Part shown: positions 1 through 11,575 of the stretch, piece after piece
How positions within the stretch are numbered: position 1 is the stretch's first letter
Layout of the letters: each line of letters starts with the position of its first letter
Origin: Xiphydria camelus
Lineage: Eukaryota; Arthropoda; Insecta; Hymenoptera; Xiphydriidae
Length of the DNA stretch: 64,000 nt
Reading direction: 5' to 3'
Assembly (NCBI GenBank): GCA_963678675.1
Contig: OY783192.1
Coordinates: 1,188,001-1,252,000 of the forward strand
Made by a program: the position numbers and the translations under genes
Notes under the pieces: model-generated
What the model was told of the DNA's origin: nothing
The model's input: only the letters and a program-made list of their open reading frames with translations
Database searches by the model: none

Positions 1-1170
1 TATGCCTTCGAGGTGATGGGATCATCTACTAAAGAAATGTAGAACTATACCCTTGCAATCAAAGAAGACGTTATCATCGCATTTTGCGCCAACTGCAGGT
101 ATCTCTACTGCAGTCACCGACGCTATCCTGCAGGTGCTGAACTCTAGCGAGTAACGCTCCAACGACAAGTCTTCTCCCACCCCTGTGTCTGATAAGGAAA
201 GCTTAAGATATCGTATTTATCCACAGCTCATAACTGATTACAACCTCTCCTTTCTTAGTCCAATAGGTAATGTTATTTAGATATTTTCTTTATTTAACGA
301 ATTGTTCACCTTTTTATTAAAAACGTAATTAAGAATATTTCTAACTTTTCGACTCGAAGAGGAATGCAGTATACCTAGTATTTTACTGCTAAACAATCTC
401 CTTCGAAATTGAAACAGTTCAAAAACACACCTGTTTTTTTCTTCCTTTAAGCAGATCGGAAATATAAATACAACGTCGACTAAACTTGGTGAAAAATATG
501 TTTTTATTAACTTTAACCGGTCGATAGCAGATATTAGGCCTAATTTACTAATTTACCAGTCGTTTTTGCTGCGATTAAAAAGATTAATAATAAATAAGGT
601 ATATGAAAATGGCAAAAACGATGTAACTTTAAACAATCATTTTTCAGACTCGCGATGCCAACACTTTCCATTTACATTTCCTCTAATTCAACTTATCAAC
701 TTATTTGGAGCATTATCAGAAATGTATACAGTTTCTTAAAATAAAGCGTAATTATACGAGTACATACCGATTTTACGGATAATTACGGGGCGTAGGCCAT
801 TATTGATAAATACGAGTTTGGCAGGTTTCATAATTCATAATTGTCAACTATTTCGGTACTGATCGTGTGGGAGAGAACGCGTGGGAAGATAACTAATTTA
901 CTGGAGAGATACACGTGTTGACTTTCAGGATCTTAACTTCTCAGAAGTTATCTCGCGACAAAGGAAGTATAGATAGGTACACTGTACCGCCCACGAAGAA
1001 ACTTGTCCGCTGAAGAGGATTATTTCGTACGCCCGTTCCATGCGTTAATAAATACTACAGGAACTCTGTCACTGTGGCTAAGCAACATTTATAAATATTT
1101 ATAAATACAATGTTTAGATACAACGCACAGATTTCTCGCAGTACTCGTCATCGGTCGGCGACCCTGCATC
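1..1170. other. Gene-free flank, AT-rich
   Basis: No convincing coding region. A plus-strand open frame ends at a TAA near 151-153, with a tail reading roughly STAVTDAILQVLNSSE, but it has no clear acceptor and no recognisable family, so it is not called. The rest, from about 240 to 1170, is AT-rich and probably includes the 3' untranslated region of the minus-strand cuticle gene. Confidence 0.5.
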
Positions 1171-3049
1171 TTACCGACGACCGAAATTCTGTCCCGTAAT
1201 TCTGAATCCGTTATGATCGGCCACGTAGTTCACGGTGATAGGTATACCCTCCGGGCTGACGTAACTGTAGCTTCCCTCTTTGGCGATTACGTATTCCCAT
1301 CCACCGTTGGTAGTGATAAGGTGGCCAGTTTCCTGGACTTCGATGCCCTCTGGAGTGGCGAACCTAAAATAACGAAAGGATTCATCACTCACTAGATACC
1401 TTTTAATTATTCAACTCTGATCTTCATCGCGATTTTTCGCTTTTACCATTGTGATCCTGATAAAGAACTACTGCAATTCGGTCCAATCACAGATCTTATC
1501 TTCGTTGTATAGTAAAATAACATTATCGATATTCTTACCCATGAGAATACTGTCCACGGTTATCCTCTAGTTTCAATTTGGTACCGGGAGGAATGATGAC
1601 GGCACCGGGGAACTTTTCCGGGGTCTCCTTCTGAGGAGGGGAAATAGCCTCGCTGAAGAGTTCTTCTCCGCTTTCAGGCTGCGCCGGGGCTACGGGGGCC
1701 TGAAGAATTTTCGAACGCTTTAGAAACTAAACTTCTCATTGCCACATAAGAAATCGATAGACACGGAACGAAACCACACCTGTGGCTGTGCAAACTCCTG
1801 CGGTATCGATGGCACAGTCTCGATCTCCGATTTAGGGGAGACAGGCACCGTTGGCGTCGGCAATTTCCTCAGGGTGATCGAATCCGGAATAGCTTTCTCG
1901 CCGAGGTTCCTAGTTCCCGGGAGGATTTCCGGCACTTGGGGACGTTCGCCCAGGTTCCTCGTTCCCGGCAGCTCGGTGGGAATAATCGGTTGTTGCAGAC
2001 GACTGACCGGAACTGATTTCTCCTCTAAATTTTCCACTCCCGGTAGTTGCGGCGTAGAGAGGAGTTCCTCGCCACCGCTTTCCTGTGGAATGCCATATTT
2101 CGCAAATGGCACGCCTGGCGCGCAGGACACTCCGTAAACGGCGAGGAGGATGAGGAATGACTGGAAGGAAACGTAAAAAGTCAAAAAATTGATATAGTAT
2201 ATTGTGTTACGAATGTGGAAAGTGTGCGATTTCCAACTTGAGTGAAATTTGACCAAGGAGTGACATGCGCTATTTTTTGTAATATCTGTCTGTAAAAGTT
2301 TGACTTTAAAAGTCTCGGAGAACGTACCGATCAACCTCAATTACACTTGAAAGCGCCAATCAGCGGCGAATAAAGTACATCGCACTAGTGCGTAAATTAA
2401 TTCATTGATAAACGCAAGTGCTAATCACTTTACGCGCATTCTCCTGAATAAGGACACTTTCGGTACGTCGCATGAATGCTTCGAAAGTCGAATTTTACAA
2501 ACGGTATTACACGTAGATATTACAAGAAACAAGTGCTTATGAATTTAAACCAATTCTGCGCGGGAAAACGATCCCGTTCTTCTTCCGGATTTATGATCTA
2601 TATTGTTCGTACGATGTTCTATCAACGTTCCTCGAAAAATCAACGAAATGAAAGTATGAGACGACGAGATTCACATGCACATTGCACCCAACAACAAAAA
2701 GACATATCGAAAGAAGAGACGATACGAAATCTCTCGACAGTGCGGTAATCCGATTCGACGTTGACATTATTGCACGACTCGCAAATGCGAAGTGAAACAA
2801 TTTGATCGTTTACTTGACAGAGAACGATGTAATTTTCGAAGCGATCGTATCCTACTCGACGTCGGGTTTAATTCGAAACACTTTCACTCAAAAATTTCCA
2901 CACGTTCTCTTGGAAAAAGCACCGTCCGCACTATCGGGTTTCCTAATATTTACACCGTACTGTTTCGTGGAGTCCGACGCCGCGTACTCTTCGAACGTTT
3001 AAGTTTCCGCGCAGTGAAAGACGAGGCACACGCGGCTTACCTTGACCAT
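1171..3049 (-). CDS. RR-1 type cuticular protein (chitin-binding), four exons
   Basis: Secreted structural protein of the exoskeleton, predicted to bind chitin through a Rebers-Riddiford (chitin_bind_4) domain. Four exons can be joined in phase: 3041-3049, 1780-2160, 1539-1699 and 1171-1387, giving 255 residues. Exon 1 encodes only M-V-K before a GTAAG donor, the arrangement typical of insect cuticle genes. The signal peptide is residues 1-17 (MVKSFLILLAVYGVSCA). Residues about 40-100 are proline-rich with a repeated motif, LPGVENLEE, LPGTRNLGER and LPGTRNLGEK. The chitin-binding domain occupies the last 75 residues: FRYFRFATPEGIEVQETGHL, then GSYSYVSPEGIPITVNYVAD and GFRITG. The exon-4 acceptor at 1388 was chosen because it is the only one that keeps both phase and the family alignment. 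The RR-1 subtype is inferred from the domain sequence; the exact orthologue is not assigned. Confidence 0.88.
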
Positions 3050-3065
3050 GGTCGGTTGAGGTGTA

Positions 3066-3105
3066 GTCTGCAACTATCCCCGGAATCCTTGATGACACTT
3101 ATATA
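3066..3105 (-). promoter_or_regulatory. TATA box and start region of the cuticle gene
   Basis: On the minus strand TATATAAG lies at 3098-3105, about 50 bases upstream of the ATG at 3047-3049. A start site about 30 bases downstream of the TATA box, near 3070, would leave a very short leader of about 20 bases. Compact TATA promoters of this kind are common in cuticle genes. The start site itself is inferred. Confidence 0.6.
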
Positions 3106-3219
3106 TACCAGCACCGGCCTTACGACATAAATTAACATTTTATTTTCGTGTACCGCTGTCGCCCGAGGCGCGATTTTCAATTTTGTTTTGTTACAGAACA
3201 GGATTTATAATCTACTTAC

Positions 3220-3426
3220 AGAGCTATCAGCGTGTCCACGCGACAGGGCAGGGACCCGACCACCTGCTCTACAGTCCGTAACGCGTAACTGTCGATGCGA
3301 AATTTTGCATCCTCAAGGTCCACCTTCTTGTTCCCGAACGTAGCCTCCTTCGCTACGTGTGCCAGAAGCGCGGTAAGCCTCGAAGGAGAATGTTGCCGGC
3401 TAATCAGGGATTCTCGGAAACTCTTC
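3220..3426 (-). other. Possible internal coding exon of an unrecognised minus-strand gene
   Basis: On the minus strand an open frame reads RESLISRQHSPSRLTALLAH, then continues with AKEATFGNKKVDLEDAKFRI and VEQVVGSLPCRVDTLIAL. It ends at a near-perfect donor, GTAAGTAG, at 3219. Third codon positions are GC-rich, unlike the surrounding AT-rich DNA. The upstream acceptor, near 3427, is weak. I do not recognise the protein. It lies only 120 bases upstream of the cuticle TATA box, so it would have to splice across the cuticle gene or belong to a broken gene. Confidence 0.3.
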
Positions 3427-4535
3427 CTTTTCGGAAAAGTAGATTTTGAGTTATATGTTCTCCTTGTCAATAACAAGATGGTATTTGTCATAAGTTTTGT
3501 AACGCGGTTCCGCTTTTCGAAATGCCATCGCACATCGCGTTAGTACGTAACAGAGGTATATTAATTGTCATTGCGTTAAGAGAAGCTAACGAGGAGGATT
3601 TTGCCTTTTCCTATTTTAAACCGGAACCATTCCTAATCCGTATCGTCATCATCATTTGGTGCATTCAGAGCTAGCTGAATATCTAGGATTAGTCGCATAG
3701 CTTATGTATAATTGCAATACGGTAGGTATATCAGGTAAAAATTTATAGCACCATAAATTTAGGATCGATTATGCGCGTGGTAAAAGGACAATTATTTTTC
3801 CAACGTCGATCGTACCTGGAACTCACGAAAAATCGGCGATCTTATGAAATACGCAATATTATGCGTTATCAACACTTTCGGAAAAAAATGGCTGAAGGCG
3901 AGAACATTTAAAAATAACCACGAAACGATTTCTCTTCGTCCTAGGGGGCTGCATCGATTTGAGAGCGACATGTATCGAATCACTCTATATCACAAAGTCA
4001 TTTCAACGGAAGTTACGGAAAGGATTATTGCGATGGAACAATAACGTTACTCAACACTTGGCATTAGCCAATAAAAGAAAGATATTGGCCCATTATCGTG
4101 ACGCATCGTAAATAATACTAGAATTTTCGAAAGCGCACGAGAAAACGATCGATCCCGATCGGCTGATGTTTCCGCAGACGTAAATATTATTTTACCAAAG
4201 CGGAATAAATCCGCCGAGGAACGCTTACGATCTGTCTATTTGTTTAATTTCTTACTTGGTTTATTGAATACACGCTGACGCAGTTAAACGTAAGTGCGAA
4301 ACTATTGTCCAGTCGAGAGAGAGCACTCATTAAACTTCGTAGAGTTCGAACGAAAAAGGCTAATAAATTGATTCGCTGAAACGTAAGATAAGAAAGGGCA
4401 ACATTCACGAACTCTGTGATTTCGAGTCCATGTATTGCAACGAATAGATTTATCGGGAAAGTCGAAAATTAACATTCCATCTATCTGCGAGCGATCGGAA
4501 TCGAGTTCATTGATCAAATCAACCAGTGCGAATAA
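3427..4535. other. Intergenic, nothing recognised
   Basis: AT-rich DNA with only short open frames on both strands. No splice-supported exon, repeat or RNA gene was seen. Confidence 0.4.
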
Positions 4536-5258
4536 TTCGGTCTTAATCGCTGCGATGGTATCGAAGTGTCGATAGGCACTTAAGAGCCTTGCAACGCACG
4601 TACAATTAGGTATATCTTTGCAGCACTATATATTAGAGGTAAATGAAATCTGAACGATAAACTAATTTTTATTTTTAGTACAAAACGTTATATTGTACAT
4701 TTCTAAAGACATAGACTTTAATCAGAGAATACGGGAGGTACTAAACACACCGTTAAAAATAGACGCTAATTTTAGATCGAACGGATAAATGTCTGCGTAA
4801 TTTAATTTTAGGTAACGATAATTATCTTCCATTTGCCCGTAAGAATCTTCAATTATATAATAGGAAAAATGGTATTCTAATTTTAAAATTCCAAAAAATT
4901 CTACATTTTCTTTTAACCCGGAGCTTTCATAATTTTTTCTGTTCGTTTATCAAATTCTTTCAGTCGTGAGTTAAATTGAAATTTACCTAAAATTGAATTA
5001 CGCAGACATTTATCCGTTCGATCTAAAATTAACGTCTATTTTTAACGGCGTGTCGAGTACCTCCCGTATTCTCTGATTAAAGTCTGTGACTTTAGAGATG
5101 TGCAATATATAACGGTTTGTACTAAAAATAAAATTTAGTTTATCGTTCAGATTTCATTTGTCTCTAACATATAGTGCTGCAAAGATATAATTGTACGTGC
5201 GTTGCAAGGCCCTTAAGTGCCATTCGACACTTCGATACATCGCAGCGATTAAGACCGA
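4536..5258. repeat. Foldback (long inverted repeat) element, about 720 bp
   Basis: Two arms of about 280 bases (4536-4815 and 4983-5258) are reverse complements with roughly 90% identity, separated by an AT-rich loop of about 165 bases. The outer ends read TTCGGTCTTAATCGCTGCGAT on the left and its complement on the right. No open frame for a transposase is present, so this is a non-autonomous foldback or MITE-like element. A target duplication could not be decided. Confidence 0.8.
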
Positions 5259-7361
5259 AATCGCGTGGGAATACCTGAAAGGGTAGGAACTCACGCGGTG
5301 GGAGGTCGTCTTTATTTTTTTCTTTATTGCCTAATTAAAGTTATCGAGGGGCGCTTCGGACGACCACCTTCGCCAAATGTTTTCTGCCATACCGGGCCGC
5401 GAAGAAATCCACGAAATGCATGTCACATAGTATTCGACATATGATTCACGTGTTTACAAGGCGCAACACGTGGCTATACGTGCAGATATTCACGAACTCG
5501 CGTAGTCTCGAAGACATGAGCGCAACGAAAAACGAGCATTAACCCAAACTGATATTAATAGGCATTTGTACGAATTGCCAGAATAGAGGAGATTCCCTAG
5601 TATTGGCACGTAAGAGACGACGAGAATGACCAAGAGGGACAAGAGGCCCCCGTGAGGTCCATGGCAGTTTGCCAAATGTTTGCTTGATTGTCGAATAGGT
5701 TTCTTTGTTTACGTCCAAGACAATACATCTCCTCTTCTCTGTCAAACTAGAGCCTGAACCAATTTTCGTAAATCGTACAAATCGCTAAAGTCGTCTGACC
5801 TATTTAAAAATACGGAAGTGAACTTTTAAATTAAGCGGTAAACCGTACGTTCGTTGAGTCTCCACGGGAAACTTATGTAAAATGATTATTGAAAAGAGTG
5901 TACCGAATTAAAAACTTCAAGACATCTAATATTTCATAGAATGGTGATTATCACCTCTATTAACAATCATAGAACTGTATACGAATCCCAAATGGAGAGG
6001 AAGATTCGTACAGTCATTTCGAATTCCGCTTCGGTTTCGGCGAAATTTCAGTGACGACAATTTTCCACTGACGAATTTCTTTCAGTTCCTTAAAAATCTA
6101 TAAATACGTTTCTTCTTGTCGGAAGACATCGTCCCACGACATAATCGATTCTACAAACCGTGACTCCGTTTTACATTATTATTTTCGGCCATTACGAAAT
6201 AATTATCTGCCTCTTTTTAAAGAATCGTTTACAGTTCGGAAGATGGATGTGCCACTGGGGCGATATCGCCTTGCTAATGTTATTAAAGGAGTTGCGAGTG
6301 ATTAGCTGAAGACTGATACACTTCCATAAACGAACAGGAAAAAATCACCTGTTCCTACAAAGAAAAATATTTTTGTAACAAAAATTCCCCGCCCGATTAG
6401 TTGCGATTACTCGAGAAATCAATTCCGGATACGACATGAAGAAGAAATATTTAATATTCACTCGTCGCGGTTGTTAATAGCTCATTTTCTTACTGGAGAT
6501 ACGATTCAAATAAACCGCGCACTATTATCACTACAAGAGGTGGAACTGGAAAAAAGTGACCTCGCTGCAGCGAATATAATCCGCTATATAAGTAGTACTG
6601 TATGGTAATCGGAAGGCTCTGTATTCGCAAAATTCTGTCAGGAATTACTTCGAATTTTCTTTTGGAACTCGTTAGCAAATTATCAGTTAGACGATAAAAT
6701 CGTTAATTTTATACTTCACGGCGAGTCCTTGTTTATCTGAGTGAGTGATATCGTTATCATCGGAGATGTCATTGCCGAAACTATCGGAGTGAAACTGTCG
6801 CTCCGTGTACAACATTCGCTAGGGAGTGTCTAATTGAAGCCGAATCCGTTTGAATGAAAACCCACTTGAAATGATGACACCCGAGTATCTTTACACAAAT
6901 TAAACGGCTAGCCGCTCAACACCACACTTGAGTAATTTTGGAAGTTGCATTACCGAATTTCCTATAAGTGTTTGCTTTTTCTGAGTGAGCAGTATTAGCG
7001 TCAGCAATAGTGCCATTTCGAAATCGACTTGTTCGGTATTTTTCTCCTCTAGAAAAATTTGAATCAAGTCCGTTGAAAAATAATTTGCTAGCTGAACGAT
7101 TAACAACCTGGGATACTGCGATTGCTTTGAAGAAAACACGTTGAAAGGTAAGTCCAATACCTGTCTTTCGAAGAAAAATTATCTTAAAAATAAGACAATG
7201 TCGTAAAATAGTTCAACGATGCGATCAAAATGTATTCGTTGAATTTCCAACGAAGTACTCGAACTTTCATAAAGATTATTATTCTTCAATACAGATTAAA
7301 CATCTGGAGCTTAACCAAACTGCTGTGCTGTTACGTAATCTACGTGAGAGACAAAAACGAA
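5259..7361. other. Intergenic, possible leader exon of the next gene
   Basis: AT-rich and without a recognisable protein. The only splice-like signal worth noting is a good plus-strand donor, AAAG|GTAAGT, at 7148, which could end a 5' untranslated exon of the gene starting at 7362; a CAATACAG acceptor lies near 7294. Open frames on the minus strand at 5490-5745 and 6490-7157 have no family resemblance. Confidence 0.3.
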
Positions 7362-8009
7362 ATGGACAACGATGGAATAGATAAATTACCACTTCCAGGT
7401 GGAAAGGTCATGAAGCACCCATCCGTTTCCTCCATCTACTCGTCCTCTCAAAGGAATAGCATGTCTTCGTCCGAGGCAGTAGCTTCTGTGGAATCTTCCG
7501 AAGAGGGGGAAAGGAAGGAGTCAACGAGGACAAAGAGATTAAGAAAAAAGAAATCTGCAACGAACTTCAATTACGAGAATAAGAAGAATCGTATGATGTC
7601 GACGGAAAATTCGAAAAACGGTAAAATTACTCGTTCCAACGAATTGAATCCTTTCAGTCTATATTTCGTCAAAATAATTCCATCTTAGCCTATACTTTAT
7701 TGATCCTTCTTGACAATTTCAGTAGACACGGACGATGCTTCCGAGGAGAGCGACGAAGATAATTCATTCACTTCAGACTCCAAATTGAACTCTGCGGTAT
7801 CGAGTATTAGCTGTAGCACCTGTTCCACTACATCTTCCTGCAGTTGTAGTTGTTCCGATTGCAACGTTATAGCTTCTAACAGTTCTTGTTCGGAATGCGA
7901 ATCCATCAGCGGCAGTGACGACAGTGAGGAGACGGATTACACACCCTGTTCTACGGTTTATTCTTCTCACATCTCCAATTCTTCCGATTCTTCTTCTAAT
8001 TCGGATTAA
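7362..8009 (+). CDS. Small Ser/Cys-rich tail protein (gene A), two exons, unrecognised
   Basis: I do not recognise this protein. Exon 7362-7620 ends at a donor (G|GTAAAA, phase 1) and joins exon 7723-8009 (TTTCAG acceptor), giving 181 residues. The first half is polar and basic, with a cluster TKRLRKKKS near residue 62. The second half is acidic and serine-rich with regularly spaced cysteines: SISCSTCSTTSSCSCSCSDC, then SSCSEC, ending in a run of Ser, Asn and Asp. No signal peptide or membrane segment is seen. The tail closely resembles that of the next gene (9582-11575), which has the same orientation and the same phase-1 intron before its tail, so the two look like diverged tandem paralogues. 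The start is the first ATG of the open frame; an upstream leader exon is possible. No function is assigned. Confidence 0.55.
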
Positions 8010-8199
8010 AATATAACACCTGATGAACCTTACAGTAACGATCAAAATCATTCCTCCGTAAACGATGAAATTGACATTCTAATTTCTTCCATATCTGATA
8101 AGAAATTGAACATTCAAAATTAGAAAGTGGAGTAGTCACAGATGCCGTATAGAAGATGGAAATCGATTTAATGACTAATGTGCAATGTTTTGATGTGTA

Positions 8200-8205
8200 A
8201 ATAAA
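8200..8205 (+). promoter_or_regulatory. Polyadenylation signal AATAAA of gene A
   Basis: AATAAA occurs about 190 bases after the stop codon of gene A, in AT-rich DNA. Position and strand fit a 3' processing signal; cleavage is not shown. Confidence 0.45.
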
Positions 8206-8575
8206 AATGAATCCCATTTTGTTTTTGTCATTACGTTGGAGTCCAATCTTATAGTCAGTGACCTATTATTGTATTTAAACTGTAAAATGAAACTTGTCAT
8301 ACGTTTGAATATTATCAATACATGTTACGTGTAATATTAAGTATAATTATAATTACTTTTTGTTTCGGGTTATAACGTTCCTTATAAATAATGCCAATAA
8401 AGTAATCAAATTGTAAATACCTTAATAAATTAATTAGAATACGTTCTTTCTCATCTATGCAGGTACTCTCTTGGACTTGTGATGGAAAAGGTATGCAAGA
8501 TATTTATTATTAGTCGGATCGCAGTAGCGCTATATTTTATAGTCAATTAATTGCACTATCATATTAAAATGTATC

Positions 8576-8973
8576 CTATATTAATAGATGCACGAAGCAG
8601 TACAAATGATGCTCGACTTCTACGACGACAGAGTAAAAAGTCCGATACTTTTCTAGTAGATGGTAGTACGCCCCAAAGTTTATAAAGTAGTCCCCTGCTG
8701 TAGCGATTACCTCTTTGTTTGATAAGAATTTCTTTTCAGTCAGCCATTTTTTCAAATCCTGGAAGAGAAAAAAGTCGCAGGGAGTCGAATCTGGTGAATA
8801 AAGTGGATACGGCAGCAATTCGAACTTCAAATCGACCGATTTCGCTGTTGCAACGGCAGACGAATGGGCAGGTGCATTGTCGTAGTGGAACAGAACTTTT
8901 TTTTTCGCCAAATAGGGGCGTATACTCATCTTCGCGATCGTACCACCATCTATTAGAAAAGTATCGGACTTTT
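8576..8973 (-). mobile_element. Degenerate mariner transposase fragment with flanking inverted repeats
   Basis: The minus-strand frame 8576-8929 encodes the last part of a mariner transposase: LFHYDNAPAH, then YSPDSTPCDFFLF. The two aspartates are separated by exactly 34 residues, the D34D spacing of mariner catalytic domains. Only the C-terminal third or so is present; the DNA-binding domain and the first catalytic Asp are missing, so it is not functional. A 36-base inverted repeat flanks the fragment (8635-8670 and 8938-8973, core AAAAGTCCGATACTTTTCTA). It probably represents element ends brought close together by an internal deletion. The inverted repeat is read into the protein, giving the odd sequence HLLEKYRTF. 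Confidence 0.85.
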
Positions 8974-9302
8974 CAATCTACCCTCGTATTGTAGCTCCTC
9001 TGAAATAATAAACTCTCTGGCCGCTTCGCTATTAGAAAGTATCAACAGTACATGTAAGTGTATCAGATATACGTATATTAAGATACAGAAAGTTCGTGCA
9101 AAAAATGACTTTCCGAGACTAGATCGTTAGTATCCAAAAGAAAGCCGAAACGGTTGTATTGATTCCATGCAATCAGCCTTGCGCGAAGGTTTATTATTCT
9201 CTGTATTCAAATGGAAATTATTGATCTAGCTATTCTTGGATTAATAATTTTCCTTATTGTCAAAAATTTATACGCAAAACGTTAAAACAACGCGAAAGTT
9301 AT

Positions 9303-9380
9303 TTGTAAACACTCAGTCAAACGTGAGTGTCGTGGAGATTTTGTAAACACTCAGTCAAACGTGAGAGTCGTGGATATATT
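9303..9380. repeat. Two-copy tandem repeat, unit about 38 bp
   Basis: The unit beginning TTGTAAACACTCAGTCAAAC and continuing GTGAG(T/A)G...CGTGGA occurs twice in a row with only a few differences, and a third partial start (TTGTAAATA) follows. It lies about 200 bases upstream of the ATG of gene B and could sit in its promoter or leader. Confidence 0.75.
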
Positions 9381-9581
9381 GTAAATAAGACCCGGTAGAA
9401 GTGAAAATAGAACACTTTCGAAATAAATCTGAAATTCTTAGGTAAGTACCGTAATATACAATACTTCTTATCACCTTCATTAATCGTTTCGCTTTGTAAA
9501 TTCATATACGTTTAATTAATTGTCAGTAACCTTGTACATGATATCGGCCATCCGGACTCTATCAAGTCCTGTCACTGGATT

Positions 9582-11575
9582 ATGGAAAAACAGTTAGATG
9601 TTGCGAAAATCACAAAGTTAAATTCATGGAATGATATAAAGCAATTCATTAAGAATAATAAGGTAGAACAAATTCAAAGCGAACTGGAGATGTTCAATAA
9701 TAAAATTCAACTTGGTAAAAAAGGCGCTCTTGAAAATCCAAAGTTACAAAAGGCGAGAAAATCGAAGGAAGATACAGAAAAGGAATTGGTCGAACAGGCG
9801 ACAACATCGAAAAATGCTTACGAAAAAGTCCCTGAATCAGATAAATCTTCGAAGATAAACGAAGCTAAAAAAACAGGACAGAAACGCGACAAGAAAATAA
9901 AAGAGGAACAAGAAATGAAAAAAAAGCAGAAAAAGTCTACTCGTATGTGGAATATCGTTAAGTGGAATAAACAACAAAGAAAGAATATGACCACAGAAAA
10001 ATACAAAACTGAGATAAAGGAATCGACGAAAGTCAAAGAAATGAAAATGGAAAAAGATGATAAAGCTATAGAAAGGAAGCAGCAAAGTAGTGAAGAAGAG
10101 AAAGAAGAAGTAAAAAAAAGGAAACGTAAAACGGGAGGATCCAGTGACATAGCGAGGGAGCTTAGTACGGAACCTGTGGAAATAAAAAAGAAGCGGAGAG
10201 AAAACGGGTTCTCAAAAAAAGGACAAGTGGATTCGCTAAAACAACACGATAAAAATATGTGTTTAAACAGTCATGTTGCAAACAAAATAAGACGGAACGA
10301 TGAGAGCAACAGTGAGAAAGTTATTCCCGCTAATGCAGTAAAATGCAAGGAAGCAAAGATTTCGAGAAAAAAAGTCGAGAAGCGAAACACCGATGACAAT
10401 CAGAAAGACTCCAAGAAGAATTTAACGAAGGCACAATTGTCACCCGTGAACATTCAACAAGATGAGACTGGCGAATATAAGGAAGAAAAGACTGGTCGAG
10501 TCGAAAGAAATGTTTCAAAAAGATCCAAAAAGGAAAATAACACGAATGATAGACTCATGAGAACGAAAAATGACCAACTTGATCAATCGAATAGCGGACA
10601 GGAGAATAAAACGATTAACAATAACGTAAAGAAGAATGCTTCAGATGCAAAAGTAGAGGAAAATAACCATAAGATGGTAACAGATGCTGAAGGTAATATT
10701 AATACGGAGAATGGAATAATTTCTGTCCCTAACGAAAAAGTTAAATTCAATAATGACTACAAAATTAATATTCAATCCACTGACAAATATGTAGATAAAC
10801 TAACATTTGATGAGCTTAAAGAAGATTCTGAGTTACCGCAAAAATTGAAAAAACTTACCGCTTCGATAACTGAACAAGATGAAACAAAAGACGAAACTAA
10901 ACATGATAATATCAAAGGTAAGCATTCAGATCACAGAATATTTGTTTTATTATCAATAGCAAGATTTTACCACAGTATATGTATATAGCTGAAATAATAT
11001 TGTTTGCAGATGTTCTCAAAGAACGAAAAAGGAAATTACCGATGATAATGGATTCCGAAAAGGAGGAGGAAAAGAAAAAGATAGAGAAATTCGAAAAAAA
11101 GGTGGTGAAATTAGTGACGAAGCTAAGCAAGAAATTTGTTGAGACGGCTGTAGAAATGGGCATCCTTGGTGCGTACGATAAAATTTGTCATTTTTTCTTA
11201 CCATTTATAATAACTCATAAAATATTACCAATCATTTCATTTCATCAATTAAACTAATGTAGGAAAATTATTTCGTGACTTATCGAACAGTTTCCTAACT
11301 AAAATTAATTTCAATTTCTTTATCCAGAACATGATGAAGAATCCAGGTTAAGTTCGAGTTGTAGCGATTCGAAATCCGAAGATTCTTATTCATCTTCTTC
11401 GGGTTCCTCTATGTCGTGCAGTTGCTCGGAATGTTGCGAAAGTGACGAAAACTCTGAATTTACTTCATGCTCTTGCTCGGATTGCCAATTCTCGACTGGA
11501 TCGGATTCGTCAACCGGGACCAGTGATTCTGAAAGTAGCAGCTCCGAGAGCAGCAACCCAGATGACTTCAAATAG
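9582..11575 (+). CDS. Lys/Glu-rich protein with Ser/Cys-rich tail (gene B), three exons, unrecognised
   Basis: I do not recognise this protein. Exons 9582-10917, 11010-11168 and 11328-11575 join in phase 1 at GTAAGC and GTGCGT donors and give 580 residues. Residues 1-50 look structured (KITKLNSWNDIKQFIKNN). Residues about 55-440 are highly charged and low in complexity (Lys, Glu, Asp, Asn) with several basic clusters such as KKRKRKT and KKKRREN, suggesting nuclear localisation. Exon 2 encodes an amphipathic helix or coiled coil (KKIEKFEKKVVKLVTKLSKK). The last 83 residues are Ser-rich with paired cysteines: SCSCSECCES and TSCSCSDC, ending acidic. Neighbouring gene A has the same kind of tail. 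A DNA- or RNA-binding role is only a guess from composition. Confidence 0.65.

Noticed and set aside
1..153. Open tail ending NSSE-stop on the plus strand
   Set aside because: Cut by the window edge and a stop at position 14, with no acceptor and no recognisable family.
9818..10150. Phe/Ser-rich minus-strand frame opposite gene B
   Set aside because: It is the reverse shadow of a Lys/Glu-rich coding exon.
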